The translations under genes were made by a program, and so were the position numbers. Shown here piece after piece: positions 1 to 8,300 of a DNA stretch of 41,120 bases. How positions within the stretch are numbered: the stretch's first letter is position 1; every line of letters starts with the position of its first letter. Origin of the DNA: Nocardioides guangzhouensis (GTDB taxonomy: Bacteria; Actinomycetota; Actinomycetes; Propionibacteriales; Nocardioidaceae); the NCBI RefSeq assembly GCF_004519545.1, contig NZ_SDKM01000041.1:1-41120 (forward strand). The letters are read 5' to 3'. Under the pieces are notes generated by a model that saw only the letters and a program-made list of their open reading frames with translations, was not told where the DNA came from and did not search any database.

Positions 1-3000
1 GAGGTCAACACCCGCCTCCAGGTCGAGCACTCGATCACCGAGGCCACCACCGACGTCGACCTGGTCAAGGCGCAGATCCACGTCGCCGACGGCGGCCGTC
101 TCACCGACCTCCACGCCACCAAGCCGGGCGAGATCGGCCACGCCGTGGAGGCCCGGCTGAACGCCGAGGACCCGGACCGCGACTTCGCCCCGGCGCCTGG
201 CCGGATCGTGCGCCTGGACCTGCCCGCGGGACCCGGCGTGCGCGTCGACACGGGCGTCGCCGAGGGCGACACCATCCCGCCCGACTTCGACTCGATGATC
301 GCCAAGATCATCGCCTACGGCCGCACCCGCGACGAGGCGCTGGCCCGGCTCCGCCGCGCGATGACCGAGACCACGGTCGTCATCGAGGGCGGCACCTGCA
401 ACAAGAGCTTCGTGCTCGACCTGCTCGCGCAGCCGGAGGTCGTCGACGGCACCGGCGGCTGGGCGGACACCAGCTGGATCGACCGGGTCCGCGCCGAGGG
501 CCGCCTGGTCGCCCAGGAGCACGCCGGCGTCGCGGTCGTCGCCGCCGGCATCGAGGCGTACGCCGACGAGGTCGAGCTCGAGGTCGCCCGGCTGCTCGAG
601 ACCGCGCACGGCGGGCGTCCGCAGGTCCAGCACAGCTCCGGCCGACCGGTCGAGCTGAAGCTGCGCGGCACCGTCCACCAGGTCTCCACGGTCAACACCG
701 GCCCGTCCCGCTACCGGGTCACCGTGACCTCCGGCGGCACCAGGCAGACCGTCGAGGCCGAGCTGGAGCGGATCGACGAGTTCCACCGCCGGCTGGTGGT
801 CGGCGGCCGCCGGCACCACGTCGTCACCGCGACGTACGGCCCGACGACGCTGGTCGAGGTCGACGGGGTCGCCCACCGGGTCAGCCGGGACGAGGGCGGC
901 GTGCTGCGGTCGCAGGCGCCGGCGCTGGTCGTGGCCACCCCGGTCGCCACCGGCGACGAGGTCGAGGCCGGCGCACCCGTGCTGGTGCTCGAGTCGATGA
1001 AGATGGAGACGGTCCTGCACGCGCCCTTCGCGGCCCGGGTGAAGGAGCTGCTGGTGATCACCGGCAGCCAGGTCGAGACCGGCGCACCGCTGGTCCGTCT
1101 CGAGCCGCTCGGCGACGGTGACGACGCGGCCGAGGCCGCCGAGACCGGGCCCGAGCTGGAGCTGCCCGCGCCCTCCGGCGACCGTCCGCCCGCCGAGCGG
1201 CTGGCCCGGGCCCGGGCGGACCTGGTCGCGGTGGTCCTCGGGTACGACGTCCCGCCGGAGCACCAGGACGACGCGCTGTCCCGCTACCTCGCGGTGCGCG
1301 AGGAGGTCCGGTCCGGGGGAGTGTCGGTGCTGGAGGACGAGCTCGACCTGCTCGGCACGTTCGCTGACCTCGCGGAGCTGAGCCGCAACCGGCCGGCCGA
1401 CGAGGAGCGCCAGACCGAGCTGCGGGTGCACAGCTCCCGCGAGCACTTCCACACCTACCTCCAGAGCCTCGACGTCGAGCGCGGCGGGCTGCCGGAGCAC
1501 TTCAGCGACCGGCTCGGTCGGGTGCTGCGCCACTACGGCGTCCACGACCTCGAGCGCACCCCGCAGCTGGAGGAGGCGGTCTTCCGGATCTTCCTGGCCC
1601 AGCAGCGGTTCGCCCCCGAGGTGGCGATCGCGACCGCGCTGCTCGGCTGCTGGATCGCCGAGCCCGCACCGACCGGCGACCTGGCCGCGCACGTGCGGCA
1701 GCTGCTGGAGCGCCTCGGCCGCGCCACCCAGCTCCGGTTCCCGGTGGTCGGCGACCTCGCCCGCAGCGTCCGGTTCCGCTGGTTCGACCAGCCGCAGGTC
1801 GACGCCGAGCGCACCGACGTGCTGGCCGGGGTCCGCGACGAGCTCACCGCCCTCGCCGCCAACGGCGGCCTCACCGACCGGGCCGAGCGGATCGAGTCGC
1901 TGGCCCTGATCCCCGAGCAGATCGTGAAGTTCCTCGCCGAGCGGATGGTCGACGGCCTGCCCGCCAAGGAGCCGATGCTCGAGGTGCTGGCCCGACGCCA
2001 CTACCGCGAGTACGACCTGCACGACCTGCAGTCGGTCGACCTGCAGGTCGACGGCGCCGGCCGCCCGTTCGTGGTCGCCGAGTACACCCTCGACGACCGG
2101 CCCACGCGCCTGGTCTCCACGATCGGCACGTACGCCGAGCTGGCCGAGGCCGCGGGCGGGCTCGCGACCGCGATCGACGAGCGCCTGGCCGGCCGTGGCG
2201 AGGGCCACGAGGCCGTCGTCGACCTCTACCTGCACTGGCCGGAGGCCCCCGAGGACGCCGAGCAGGCCAGTGCGGCGCTGCGCCCGCTGGTGGAGGCGCT
2301 GCCGTTCTCCCAGGCCGCGCGCCGGATCTCCGTGGCCGTGTGCGCCGGGGCCGAGCGCCCGGTCGGCTACTTCGCGTTCCGTCCCGACGGCGAGGGCGGC
2401 AACGCCGAGGACGACCTGACCCGCGGCGTGCACCCGATGGTCGGGCGCCGCCTCAACCTGTGGCGGCTGCGCGAGTTCGACATCACCCGCATCCCGGCGC
2501 CCGAGGACGTGCTGCTCTACGAGTGCGTGGCCCGCGAGAACCCGACCGACCGGCGGCTGGTCGCGCTCGCCCAGGTCCGTCAGCTCGCGATCACCCGCGA
2601 CGAGGAGGGCAGGGTCAGCGGCCTCCCGCACGCCGAGCGGGCCGTCGAGAACTGCCTGGAGGCGATCCGCCGGGCCCGGGTCTCCCGCGGTGCCGCCGGC
2701 AGCAAGCTGGACACGAACCACGTGTGGGTCCAGGTCTGGCCGGTGGTCGAGATCGACAGCGACGGTCTGGCCGCGCTCGGCAACAAGATCCGCCCGCTCA
2801 CCGACGGCGCCGGCATCGAGGAGGTGCTCGCGCAGGGCCGGATCGCCGGCCCGGACGGCACCCCGGTCCCGGTGTGCGTCCGGTTCGGCGCGCAGCCGGG
2901 CGCCGGCGTGGTCACCTCGGTGGAGGAACCGCCGACGGAGGTGCTCAAGCCGCTCGACGACTACGCCGCGAAGGTGCTCCGGGCCCGGCGTCGCGGGCTG

Positions 3001-4656
3001 GTCTACCCGTACGAGCTGGAGGCGGTGCTCACCGGTCCCGGCGGCTCGCTGGTCGAGCACGACCTCGACGACACCGGCGCGCTGGTGCCGGTGGATCGTC
3101 CGCGGGGCCTGAACAAGGCCGGGATCATCGTCGCGGTCGTCACCACGCCGACCCCGCTCCACCCCGACGGTGTCACCCGCGTGGTGCTCTGCGGCGACCC
3201 GACGAAGTCCCTGGGCTCGGTGTCCGAGGCCGAGTGCAGCCGGATCATCGCCGCGCTCGACCTGGCCGAGCGGATGCAGGTCCCGGTCGAGTGGTTCGCG
3301 CTGTCGGCGGGGGCCCGGATCTCGATGGACTCCGGCACCGAGAACATGGACTGGGTCGCGGCCGCGCTGCGGCGGATCGTGGTGTTCACCCAGGACGGCG
3401 GCGAGATCAACGTGGTCGTGGCCGGCATCAACGTCGGCGCCCAGCCCTACTGGAACGCCGAGGCCACGATGCTCATGCACACCCGGGGCATCCTCGTGAT
3501 GACCCCGGACAGCGCGATGGTGCTGACCGGCAAGCAGTCGCTGGACTTCTCCGGCGGTGTCTCGGCCGAGGACAACTACGGCATCGGCGGCTACGACCGG
3601 GTGATGGGACCGAACGGGCAGGCGCAGTACTGGGCGCCCGACCTGGCCGGTGCGTTCGACGTGCTGATGGCCCACTACGAGCACACGTACGTCGCGCCCG
3701 GCGAGAGCGGCCCCCGGAGGGCGGCCACCACCGATCCGGCGGACCGCGACATCTCGTCGTACCCCCACCAGGCGGACGGCAGCGACTTCACCACCGTCGG
3801 CGAGATCTTCTCCGCGGCCACCAACCCCGACCGCAAGAAGGCCTTCGACATCCGCACGGTGATGAAGGCGGTCGCCGACCAGGACCACCCGACGCTCGAG
3901 CGCTGGGCGGGCATGGCCGACGCCGACACCGCGGTGGTGCAGGACGCCCACCTCGGCGGCCACCCGGTGTGCCTGCTCGGGATCGAGTCCAAGCCGATCC
4001 GCCGGCGCGGCTTCCCGCCCACCGACGGCCCGGACACCTACACGGCCGGCACCCTGTTCCCGCGGTCCTCGAAGAAGGCGGCCCGGGCGATCAACGCGGC
4101 CAGCGGCAACCGCCCGCTGGTGGTGCTGGCGAACCTCTCCGGGTTCGACGGGTCGCCGGACTCGATGCGCAACCTGCAGCTCGAGTACGGCGCGGAGATC
4201 GGCCGCGCGATCGTGAACTTCCGCGGCCCGATCGTGTTCTGCGTGATCTCGCGCTACCACGGCGGTGCGTTCGTGGTGTTCTCCAAGGCGCTCAACCCGC
4301 GGATGACGGTGCTCGCGATCGAGGGCTCGTTCGCCTCGGTCATCGGCGGCGCCCCGGCCGCGGCGGTCGTGTTCACCGGCGAGGTGGAGAAGCGGACCGC
4401 CGCCAGCCCGGCGGTCCGCGACCTCGAGACGCGGGTCGCCGAGGCCACGGGCGCCGAGCGCAGCAGGCTGGTCGTCGAGCTCGCGGACCAGCGGGCGGCG
4501 GTGCGCGCGGAGAAGATCAGCGAGGTGGCCGCGGAGTTCGACGGCGTCCACAACATCCACCGGGCGGTGGATGTCGGCTCGGTGGACGCAGTCATCCCGG
4601 CGTCCCGGCTGCGGCCGGAGATCATCGCCGCGATCGAGCGGCCCACCTCGCAGTAG
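1..4656 (+). CDS. Single-chain multidomain acyl-CoA (acetyl-CoA) carboxylase, 5' end outside window
   Basis: Biotin-dependent carboxylase that should carboxylate acetyl-CoA or a related acyl-CoA for fatty acid synthesis. The frame is open from base 1, so the N-terminus is missing. The first residues (EVNTRLQVEH) match the catalytic Glu/Asn/Arg/Glu segment of biotin carboxylase near E. coli AccC residue 288, which suggests a full protein of about 1,840 residues. Visible domains, by window residue: biotin carboxylase C-terminus (about 1-150), linker, biotinyl domain (about 290-375) with ESMKMET and the biotin-accepting Lys at codon 1000-1002, a long central region (about 385-1010) containing HPMVGRRLNLWRL and NHVWVQVWPVVEID, then the carboxyltransferase (about 1030-1540) with SAEDNYGIGGYDRVMGPNG. 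The central region resembles the eukaryotic ACC central domain. Actinobacterial acyl-CoA carboxylases are more often split into alpha and beta chains. The acyl-CoA substrate cannot be told from the sequence. Confidence 0.9.
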   Translation, partial: EVNTRLQVEHSITEATTDVDLVKAQIHVADGGRLTDLHATKPGEIGHAVEARLNAEDPDRDFAPAPGRIVRLDLPAGPGVRVDTGVAEGDTIPPDFDSMIAKIIAYGRTRDEALARLRRAMTETTVVIEGGTCNKSFVLDLLAQPEVVDGTGGWADTSWIDRVRAEGRLVAQEHAGVAVVAAGIEAYADEVELEVARLLETAHGGRPQVQHSSGRPVELKLRGTVHQVSTVNTGPSRYRVTVTSGGTRQTVEAELERIDEFHRRLVVGGRRHHVVTATYGPTTLVEVDGVAHRVSRDEGGVLRSQAPALVVATPVATGDEVEAGAPVLVLESMKMETVLHAPFAARVKELLVITGSQVETGAPLVRLEPLGDGDDAAEAAETGPELELPAPSGDRPPAERLARARADLVAVVLGYDVPPEHQDDALSRYLAVREEVRSGGVSVLEDELDLLGTFADLAELSRNRPADEERQTELRVHSSREHFHTYLQSLDVERGGLPEHFSDRLGRVLRHYGVHDLERTPQLEEAVFRIFLAQQRFAPEVAIATALLGCWIAEPAPTGDLAAHVRQLLERLGRATQLRFPVVGDLARSVRFRWFDQPQVDAERTDVLAGVRDELTALAANGGLTDRAERIESLALIPEQIVKFLAERMVDGLPAKEPMLEVLARRHYREYDLHDLQSVDLQVDGAGRPFVVAEYTLDDRPTRLVSTIGTYAELAEAAGGLATAIDERLAGRGEGHEAVVDLYLHWPEAPEDAEQASAALRPLVEALPFSQAARRISVAVCAGAERPVGYFAFRPDGEGGNAEDDLTRGVHPMVGRRLNLWRLREFDITRIPAPEDVLLYECVARENPTDRRLVALAQVRQLAITRDEEGRVSGLPHAERAVENCLEAIRRARVSRGAAGSKLDTNHVWVQVWPVVEIDSDGLAALGNKIRPLTDGAGIEEVLAQGRIAGPDGTPVPVCVRFGAQPGAGVVTSVEEPPTEVLKPLDDYAAKVLRARRRGLVYPYELEAVLTGPGGSLVEHDLDDTGALVPVDRPRGLNKAGIIVAVVTTPTPLHPDGVTRVVLCGDPTKSLGSVSEAECSRIIAALDLAERMQVPVEWFALSAGARISMDSGTENMDWVAAALRRIVVFTQDGGEINVVVAGINVGAQPYWNAEATMLMHTRGILVMTPDSAMVLTGKQSLDFSGGVSAEDNYGIGGYDRVMGPNGQAQYWAPDLAGAFDVLMAHYEHTYVAPGESGPRRAATTDPADRDISSYPHQADGSDFTTVGEIFSAATNPDRKKAFDIRTVMKAVADQDHPTLERWAGMADADTAVVQDAHLGGHPVCLLGIESKPIRRRGFPPTDGPDTYTAGTLFPRSSKKAARAINAASGNRPLVVLANLSGFDGSPDSMRNLQLEYGAEIGRAIVNFRGPIVFCVISRYHGGAFVVFSKALNPRMTVLAIEGSFASVIGGAPAAAVVFTGEVEKRTAASPAVRDLETRVAEATGAERSRLVVELADQRAAVRAEKISEVAAEFDGVHNIHRAVDVGSVDAVIPASRLRPEIIAAIERPTSQ

Positions 4657-4672
4657 ACCCGCGCGGCAGGCG

Positions 4673-4704
4673 GTCCGCACCCCCGGTGGGCCGGGGGTGC
4701 GGAC
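4673..4704. terminator. 13 bp perfect hairpin between carboxylase and rnpB (bidirectional terminator candidate)
   Basis: Arms 4673-4685 and 4692-4704 (GTCCGCACCCCCG and its complement) pair perfectly around a 6-base loop. It lies 17 bases after the carboxylase stop and at the 3' end of the oppositely transcribed RNase P RNA, so it could end both transcripts. There is no T-run, as is usual for GC-rich actinobacteria. The right arm shares 4699-4704 with the 3' strand of RNase P helix P1. Confidence 0.7.
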
Positions 4705-5103
4705 GAGCTGGCTCATAGGCCGGGTTCTGTTCGCCGGCCGGCCTCGCGACCGGCCGGTTGGCGACCATCCATCTTGGACGACCGTTGCCGGCCGCCTCGT
4801 GCGATCCACCCGCACACTCGGGCGGGCCGCCCTCGAACGTGTGCGCACCGGGCCCGGAGGCCCGGCTTCTCGATCTTGCTCCAGGTGGGGTTTACCGAGC
4901 CGCTCCGGTCACCCGGAGCGCTGGTGGTCTCTTACACCACCGTTTCACCCTTGCCCCTCCGGGGAGGGGCGGTCTGTTCTCTGTGGCACTGTCCCGCGGG
5001 TCACCCCGGGTGGGTGTTGCCCACCACCTTGCCCTGCGGAGCCCGGACCTTCCTCGACGCACCCGCCAGGGGTGCGCCGCGGTCGCCCGGCCAGCTCGTC
5101 CGC
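4699..5103 (-). ncRNA. rnpB: RNase P RNA, bacterial class A
   Basis: Catalytic RNA that removes 5' leaders from pre-tRNAs. On the minus strand the region carries the class A signatures: GAGGAAGGTCCGGGCTC near the 5' end (CR-I), ACAGAGAACAGACCG, GGGTGAAACGGTGGTGTAAG followed by GAGACCACCAG, and near the 3' end GAACCCGGCCTATGAGCC (CR-V). Ends were set from helix P1: 5' GCGGACGAGCTGG (5091-5103) pairs over 13 bp with CCAGCTCGTCCGC (4699-4711). The length of about 405 nt is normal. It accounts for the otherwise gene-free 4657-5143 interval; open frames crossing it are spurious. Confidence 0.96.
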
Positions 5104-5143
5104 GGGACAAGGATAGCCACGCCGGACCCGGCCCGCGCACCGG

Positions 5144-5992
5144 TCAGGGGTTGGTCAGCACCTCGGCGCCGATGGGCGTCACCAGGATGGTGTGCTCGAA
5201 CTGGGCGCTGCGCCTGCGGTCCTTGGTGACGACCGTCCAGTCGTCGTCCCACATGTCCCACTCGTGGGTGCCGAGGTTGAGCATCGGCTCGATCGTGAAG
5301 GTCATGCCGACCTCGATCACGTCGTCGAACTGCGCCTCGTCGTAGTGCGGGATCACCAGCCCGCTGTGGAACGACGTGCCGATGCCGTGCCCGGTGAACT
5401 CGCGGACCACGCCGTACCCGAACCGCCGGGCGTAGGACTCGATGACCCGGCCGATGACGTTGATGCGCCGCCCCGGCCGCACCGCCTTGATGCCGCGGTC
5501 CAGCGCCTCCTTCGTGCGCTCCACCAGCGCCCGGGTCTCCTCGTCGACGTCGCCGGCCAGGAAGGTGGCGTTGGTGTCGCCGTGCACGCCGTCGAGGTAC
5601 GCCGTGATGTCGATGTTCACGATGTCGCCGTCCGCGACGACCGTGCTGTCGGGGATGCCGTGGCAGATGACCTCGTTGACGCTCGAGCACAGCGACTTGG
5701 GGAAGCCCTTGTAGCCCAGCGTCGAGGGATAGGCGCCGTGGTCGCAGAGGAACTCGTGGCCGATCCGGTCGAGCTCGTCGGTGGTGACCCCGGGCACCAC
5801 GTACGAGCCCACCAGCTCCCGTGCCTGGGCGGCCAGCCGGCTGGCCACGCGCATCCTCTCGATGGTCTCGGCGTCCTTGACCTCGGAGCCCGTGAACCGC
5901 TCGGGGCCGGGCCGACCGACGTACTCCGGCCGTGGGATGTGGGCGGGCACGGGACGCGGCGGCGAGATGACTCCGGGTACTACTGCGGACAT
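5144..5992 (-). CDS. map: Methionine aminopeptidase, type I
   Basis: Removes the initiator methionine from nascent proteins, in the cytoplasm. The 282-residue product has the pita-bread peptidase fold with all five metal ligands in standard motifs: two Asp in NIDITAYLDGVHGDTNATF, His in FTGHGIGTSFH, and Glu in FTIEPML and QFEHTILVT. An N-terminal extension of about 40 residues containing PRPEYVGRP is typical of the long actinobacterial MetAP1 form. The start is the ATG at 5990-5992. It lacks a Shine-Dalgarno site but has TACACT (minus strand, 6000-6005) 7 bp upstream, which suggests a leaderless mRNA. The gene diverges from the small gene at 6017. Confidence 0.95.
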   Translation of the reverse strand: MSAVVPGVISPPRPVPAHIPRPEYVGRPGPERFTGSEVKDAETIERMRVASRLAAQARELVGSYVVPGVTTDELDRIGHEFLCDHGAYPSTLGYKGFPKSLCSSVNEVICHGIPDSTVVADGDIVNIDITAYLDGVHGDTNATFLAGDVDEETRALVERTKEALDRGIKAVRPGRRINVIGRVIESYARRFGYGVVREFTGHGIGTSFHSGLVIPHYDEAQFDDVIEVGMTFTIEPMLNLGTHEWDMWDDDWTVVTKDRRRSAQFEHTILVTPIGAEVLTNP

Positions 5993-6016
5993 GGGGGCGA
6001 GTGTAGTTTCAACGAC
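5993..6016. promoter_or_regulatory. 24 bp divergent promoter region of map and the small SPOR-like gene
   Basis: Only 24 bases separate two divergent start codons. Minus strand: TACACT at 6000-6005, 7 bp before the map ATG. Plus strand: TAGTTT at 6004-6009, 7 bp before the ATG at 6017. Neither gene has a ribosome binding site. The two -10-like boxes overlap by two bases, so both transcripts would be leaderless and the promoters would compete. The -35 regions would lie inside the opposite coding sequences. Confidence 0.55.
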
Positions 6017-6211
6017 ATGAGCGACAGCGGCGAGTACTGGTTCTGCCTGAAGCACCACACCGTCGAGGGAAACGACGGCTGCCGCAACGCGGACCGGCTG
6101 GGGCCCTATGCCACGGCCGAGGAGGCCTCGCGTGCGCTGGAGAAGGTCCAGGAGCGCAACGAGGAGTGGGACAACGACCCCAACTGGAACGACGAGCAGC
6201 TCGAGGACTGA
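6017..6211 (+). CDS. Small SPOR-domain-like protein (64 aa)
   Basis: Small soluble protein of a family seen in many actinobacteria, where it is often labelled SPOR domain-containing; its biochemical role is unknown to me. It begins MSDSGEYWFCLKHHTVEG. The segment CLKHH followed by GC could bind a metal, and LGPYATAEEASRAL resembles the short SPOR-type repeat. The C-terminus is strongly acidic and Trp-containing (EEWDNDPNWNDEQLED). The start codon is only 24 bp from that of map, on the other strand. The stop TGA (6209-6211) directly abuts the GTG of the next gene, so the two are probably co-transcribed and translationally coupled. Confidence 0.8.
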   Translation: MSDSGEYWFCLKHHTVEGNDGCRNADRLGPYATAEEASRALEKVQERNEEWDNDPNWNDEQLED

Positions 6212-6511
6212 GTGGCCGCGCCCGGGCGGTCCGACGGGGTCCGGCCGCCGAGCTCGCGCGCCGTCTCTCCGTGGCCGTTCGTCGGCATGGTGCTGATGGC
6301 GTGCGCGTTCTTCCTGTACGCCGCCTCCGGCCTGGTCGCGCCCGTGTGGGGCGTGGTGGTGCTGATGCTGATCTGGCTGGCGCTGTTCGTCCTGTGCTGC
6401 GCGTGGTGGACCCCGCACCCACGCCGGCTGCCGTTCGTTGCCGTCGGCGCGATGGTGCTCTGGTTCGCGGCGGTGACCGCGGGCGGGGCGTGGCTGGGGT
6501 GGACCGCCTGA
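6212..6511 (+). CDS. Small membrane protein of unknown function (99 aa)
   Basis: Not recognised. After about 20 polar N-terminal residues there are two closely spaced hydrophobic helices (about 22-65: WPFVGMVLMACAFFLYAASG, then VVVLMLIWLALFVLCCAWW), a short basic loop (HPRRLP), and a third helix near 75-95. The predicted topology is three transmembrane helices. The GTG start follows the stop of the upstream small gene with no gap. The gene converges on the sugar dehydrogenase gene, leaving 21 bases between stops. Confidence 0.75.
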   Translation: MAAPGRSDGVRPPSSRAVSPWPFVGMVLMACAFFLYAASGLVAPVWGVVVLMLIWLALFVLCCAWWTPHPRRLPFVAVGAMVLWFAAVTAGGAWLGWTA

Positions 6512-6532
6512 GCCGCTGGGCCGACGCCGGGG

Positions 6533-7750
6533 TCAGCCGCGCGGGCGGACCCGCAGCACGGAGTCCCGCGAGCCGTTGGCCGTGGTGATCACCAGGTCGC
6601 CGTTGGGAGCACGCGTGACCGACCGCAGCCGGCCGAACTGACGCAGCGCCGACGGGACGAAGGTGCGGACGAGGCGGCCGTGGGAGTCGAACTTCATGAA
6701 CACCACCCGGCTGCCCTTGAGCGCGGCCACCGCGAGCGTGCCGTTCAGCGCCCCCCAACGCTTGCCGTAGACGAACGCGCCGCCGCTGGTCGCGATGGTC
6801 GGGTTGCCGCTGCGCCAGCGGGCGGCGATCTGGGGTCCCGGCAGCGACTGGTCGGTCATCGGCACCTCTTCGTTGTACGACGGGTCGCCCGGGTCGTTGG
6901 GGACCGGGTTCCAGCCGTAGTCGCCGCCCTTGCGGACGATGTTGACCTCGTCGTCACGGTAGGAGCCGTGCTCGATCGACCACAGCGTCCCGTCCTTGCG
7001 CCGGGCCAGGCCCTGGATGTTGCGGTGCCCGTAGTTGAGCACGTAGCGCTGGCGGACGCTGGTCGCGTTCGGCCACGGGTTCTCCGGCCACGGCTTGCCC
7101 GTGAGCCGGTTCAGCCGGAGCACCTTGCCGTTCAGCGAGCGGCGGTTGCGCGGGTTGGTGCCGACGGCGGCGTCGCCGGTGCCGACGAGGAGCGAGCCGT
7201 TGGGCGTGATCAGCAGCCGGCAGCCGCCGTGCCGACCACTGGTGGCCTGGATTCCTTTGAGGAGGGTCCGGACCCGCCGGGCCCGGGTCTGCGCGTCGTT
7301 GAGGGTGTAGGCGACCACCCGGACGTCGTGCCCGCCACCGTGCCTGAACCCGCCGTGGCAGGCGTAGAAGCGGCCGTTGCGCCGGAAGTTCGGATCGATC
7401 TCCAGGGACATCAGCCCGGTCTCTCCGGACGCCCACACCGACGAGCTCGGGAACGCGATCCGCCGGACCCGGCCGTCCTCGACCCGGAGCAGCCGCTTGC
7501 GGTCGCGCTCGGTGACCAGCCACGCGCCGCCGCCGATCGGCTGGGCGTCCCACGGGAGCGCGAGGCCACGGGCGTCCCGGGTCACCCGCAGGCGCGGCAC
7601 TGCGGCCCGCTGCGAGGGCGCCCTCTCCGGCACGGTCGGCACGGCCCGCGCGGTGGGGGCGGCCGGGCTCGCGTGCGCCGCAGGTCCGGCAGTGGGGGAG
7701 AGGGCCGTTGCGGTCAGCGCCACCAAGGTGGCAGCCACGAGACTCTGCAT
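6533..7750 (-). CDS. Secreted PQQ-dependent sugar dehydrogenase (glucose/sorbosone dehydrogenase family)
   Basis: Predicted exported beta-propeller oxidoreductase that would oxidise sugars or related alcohols with PQQ. The 405-residue product opens with a signal peptide (MQSLVAATLVALTATALSPT) and an Ala/Pro-rich segment. Family motifs follow: LALPWDAQPIGGGAWLVTER, MSLEIDPNFRRNGRFYACHG, LLVGTGDAAVGTNPRN, LNGKVLRLNRLTGKPWPENP, NYGHRNIQGLA and GDYGWNPV. The start is ATG 7748-7750. No Shine-Dalgarno is present, but TACCGT (minus strand, 7757-7762) ends 6 bp before it. PQQ dependence is family knowledge; some members use no PQQ or have another substrate. Confidence 0.87.
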   Translation of the reverse strand: MQSLVAATLVALTATALSPTAGPAAHASPAAPTARAVPTVPERAPSQRAAVPRLRVTRDARGLALPWDAQPIGGGAWLVTERDRKRLLRVEDGRVRRIAFPSSSVWASGETGLMSLEIDPNFRRNGRFYACHGGFRHGGGHDVRVVAYTLNDAQTRARRVRTLLKGIQATSGRHGGCRLLITPNGSLLVGTGDAAVGTNPRNRRSLNGKVLRLNRLTGKPWPENPWPNATSVRQRYVLNYGHRNIQGLARRKDGTLWSIEHGSYRDDEVNIVRKGGDYGWNPVPNDPGDPSYNEEVPMTDQSLPGPQIAARWRSGNPTIATSGGAFVYGKRWGALNGTLAVAALKGSRVVFMKFDSHGRLVRTFVPSALRQFGRLRSVTRAPNGDLVITTANGSRDSVLRVRPRG

Positions 7751-7780
7751 GGAGTCACGGTACGCGCCCCCGGCGCTCCC

Positions 7781-8278
7781 TCAGAGCACCTTGGTGCCGT
7801 ACATCTCGCCCAGTGGATCGGCGATCAGCTCCAGCCGGGCGCCGTTGGGGTCGCGGAAGTAGATCGACGTGCCGCTCTCCTCGAGGTACTCCACCCCGGC
7901 CGCGTCGAGGTTCGCGCGCAGCCGCTCCCACACGTCGGGCGCGACCGAGATCGCGATGTGGTGCAGGCCGCCGAGCACCTCGGCGTACGGGCCGACGTCG
8001 AGGCCCGGGAAGTCGAAGAACGCGATCAGGTTGTCGTGCCCGACGTCGAAGAAGAAGTGGTTCGAGCCCGGGTAGTCCCGGTTCTCGAAGATCTCCGTCA
8101 GCGGGAAGCCGAGCACGTCCTGGTAGAAGCGGATCGTCTCCTCCACGTCCGAGCAGACCAGGGCGAAGTGGTGCAGCCCGCGGGCGGTCGACGCCGGACG
8201 CTCCGCGTCCGGCTTGAGGTGGGCGGTGCGGATGCGGTCCCGCTCGGCGTCGATCGCGGCGAGGTCGAGGTCGGTCAT
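7781..8278 (-). CDS. VOC-fold (glyoxalase/extradiol dioxygenase superfamily) protein
   Basis: Metal-dependent enzyme of the vicinal oxygen chelate superfamily, about 165 residues. Two beta-alpha-beta-beta-beta modules are visible: GLHHFALVCSDVEETIRFYQ and GLHHIAISV, with a C-terminal FRDPNGARLELI. The His residues of the two GLHH segments and the Glu of LELI fit the usual His/His/Glu metal triad. The ATG at 8276-8278 (MTDLDLAAID) is preferred over an upstream in-frame start because AGAGGA precedes it and the longer start would overlap the gene ending at 8301. It follows the mycothiol-dependent isomerase-like gene by 22 bases, so they are probably one operon and may act on the same substrate. 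Confidence 0.85.
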   Translation of the reverse strand: MTDLDLAAIDAERDRIRTAHLKPDAERPASTARGLHHFALVCSDVEETIRFYQDVLGFPLTEIFENRDYPGSNHFFFDVGHDNLIAFFDFPGLDVGPYAEVLGGLHHIAISVAPDVWERLRANLDAAGVEYLEESGTSIYFRDPNGARLELIADPLGEMYGTKVL

Positions 8279-8300
8279 GGGGCGGTGGGTTCCTCTCGTC

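Noticed and set aside
2340..4718. A 792-codon plus-strand frame overlapping the carboxylase
   Set aside because: Arg/Gly/Pro-rich shadow of the carboxyltransferase frame, which carries all the motifs.
4758..5345. Plus-strand frames across the rnpB region
   Set aside because: The region is explained by RNase P RNA on the minus strand; frames cross both the RNA and the map gene.
6501..6545. Possible terminator between the convergent genes ending at 6511 and 6533
   Set aside because: Only short imperfect pairings are present in the 21-base gap; no stem longer than five pairs was found.
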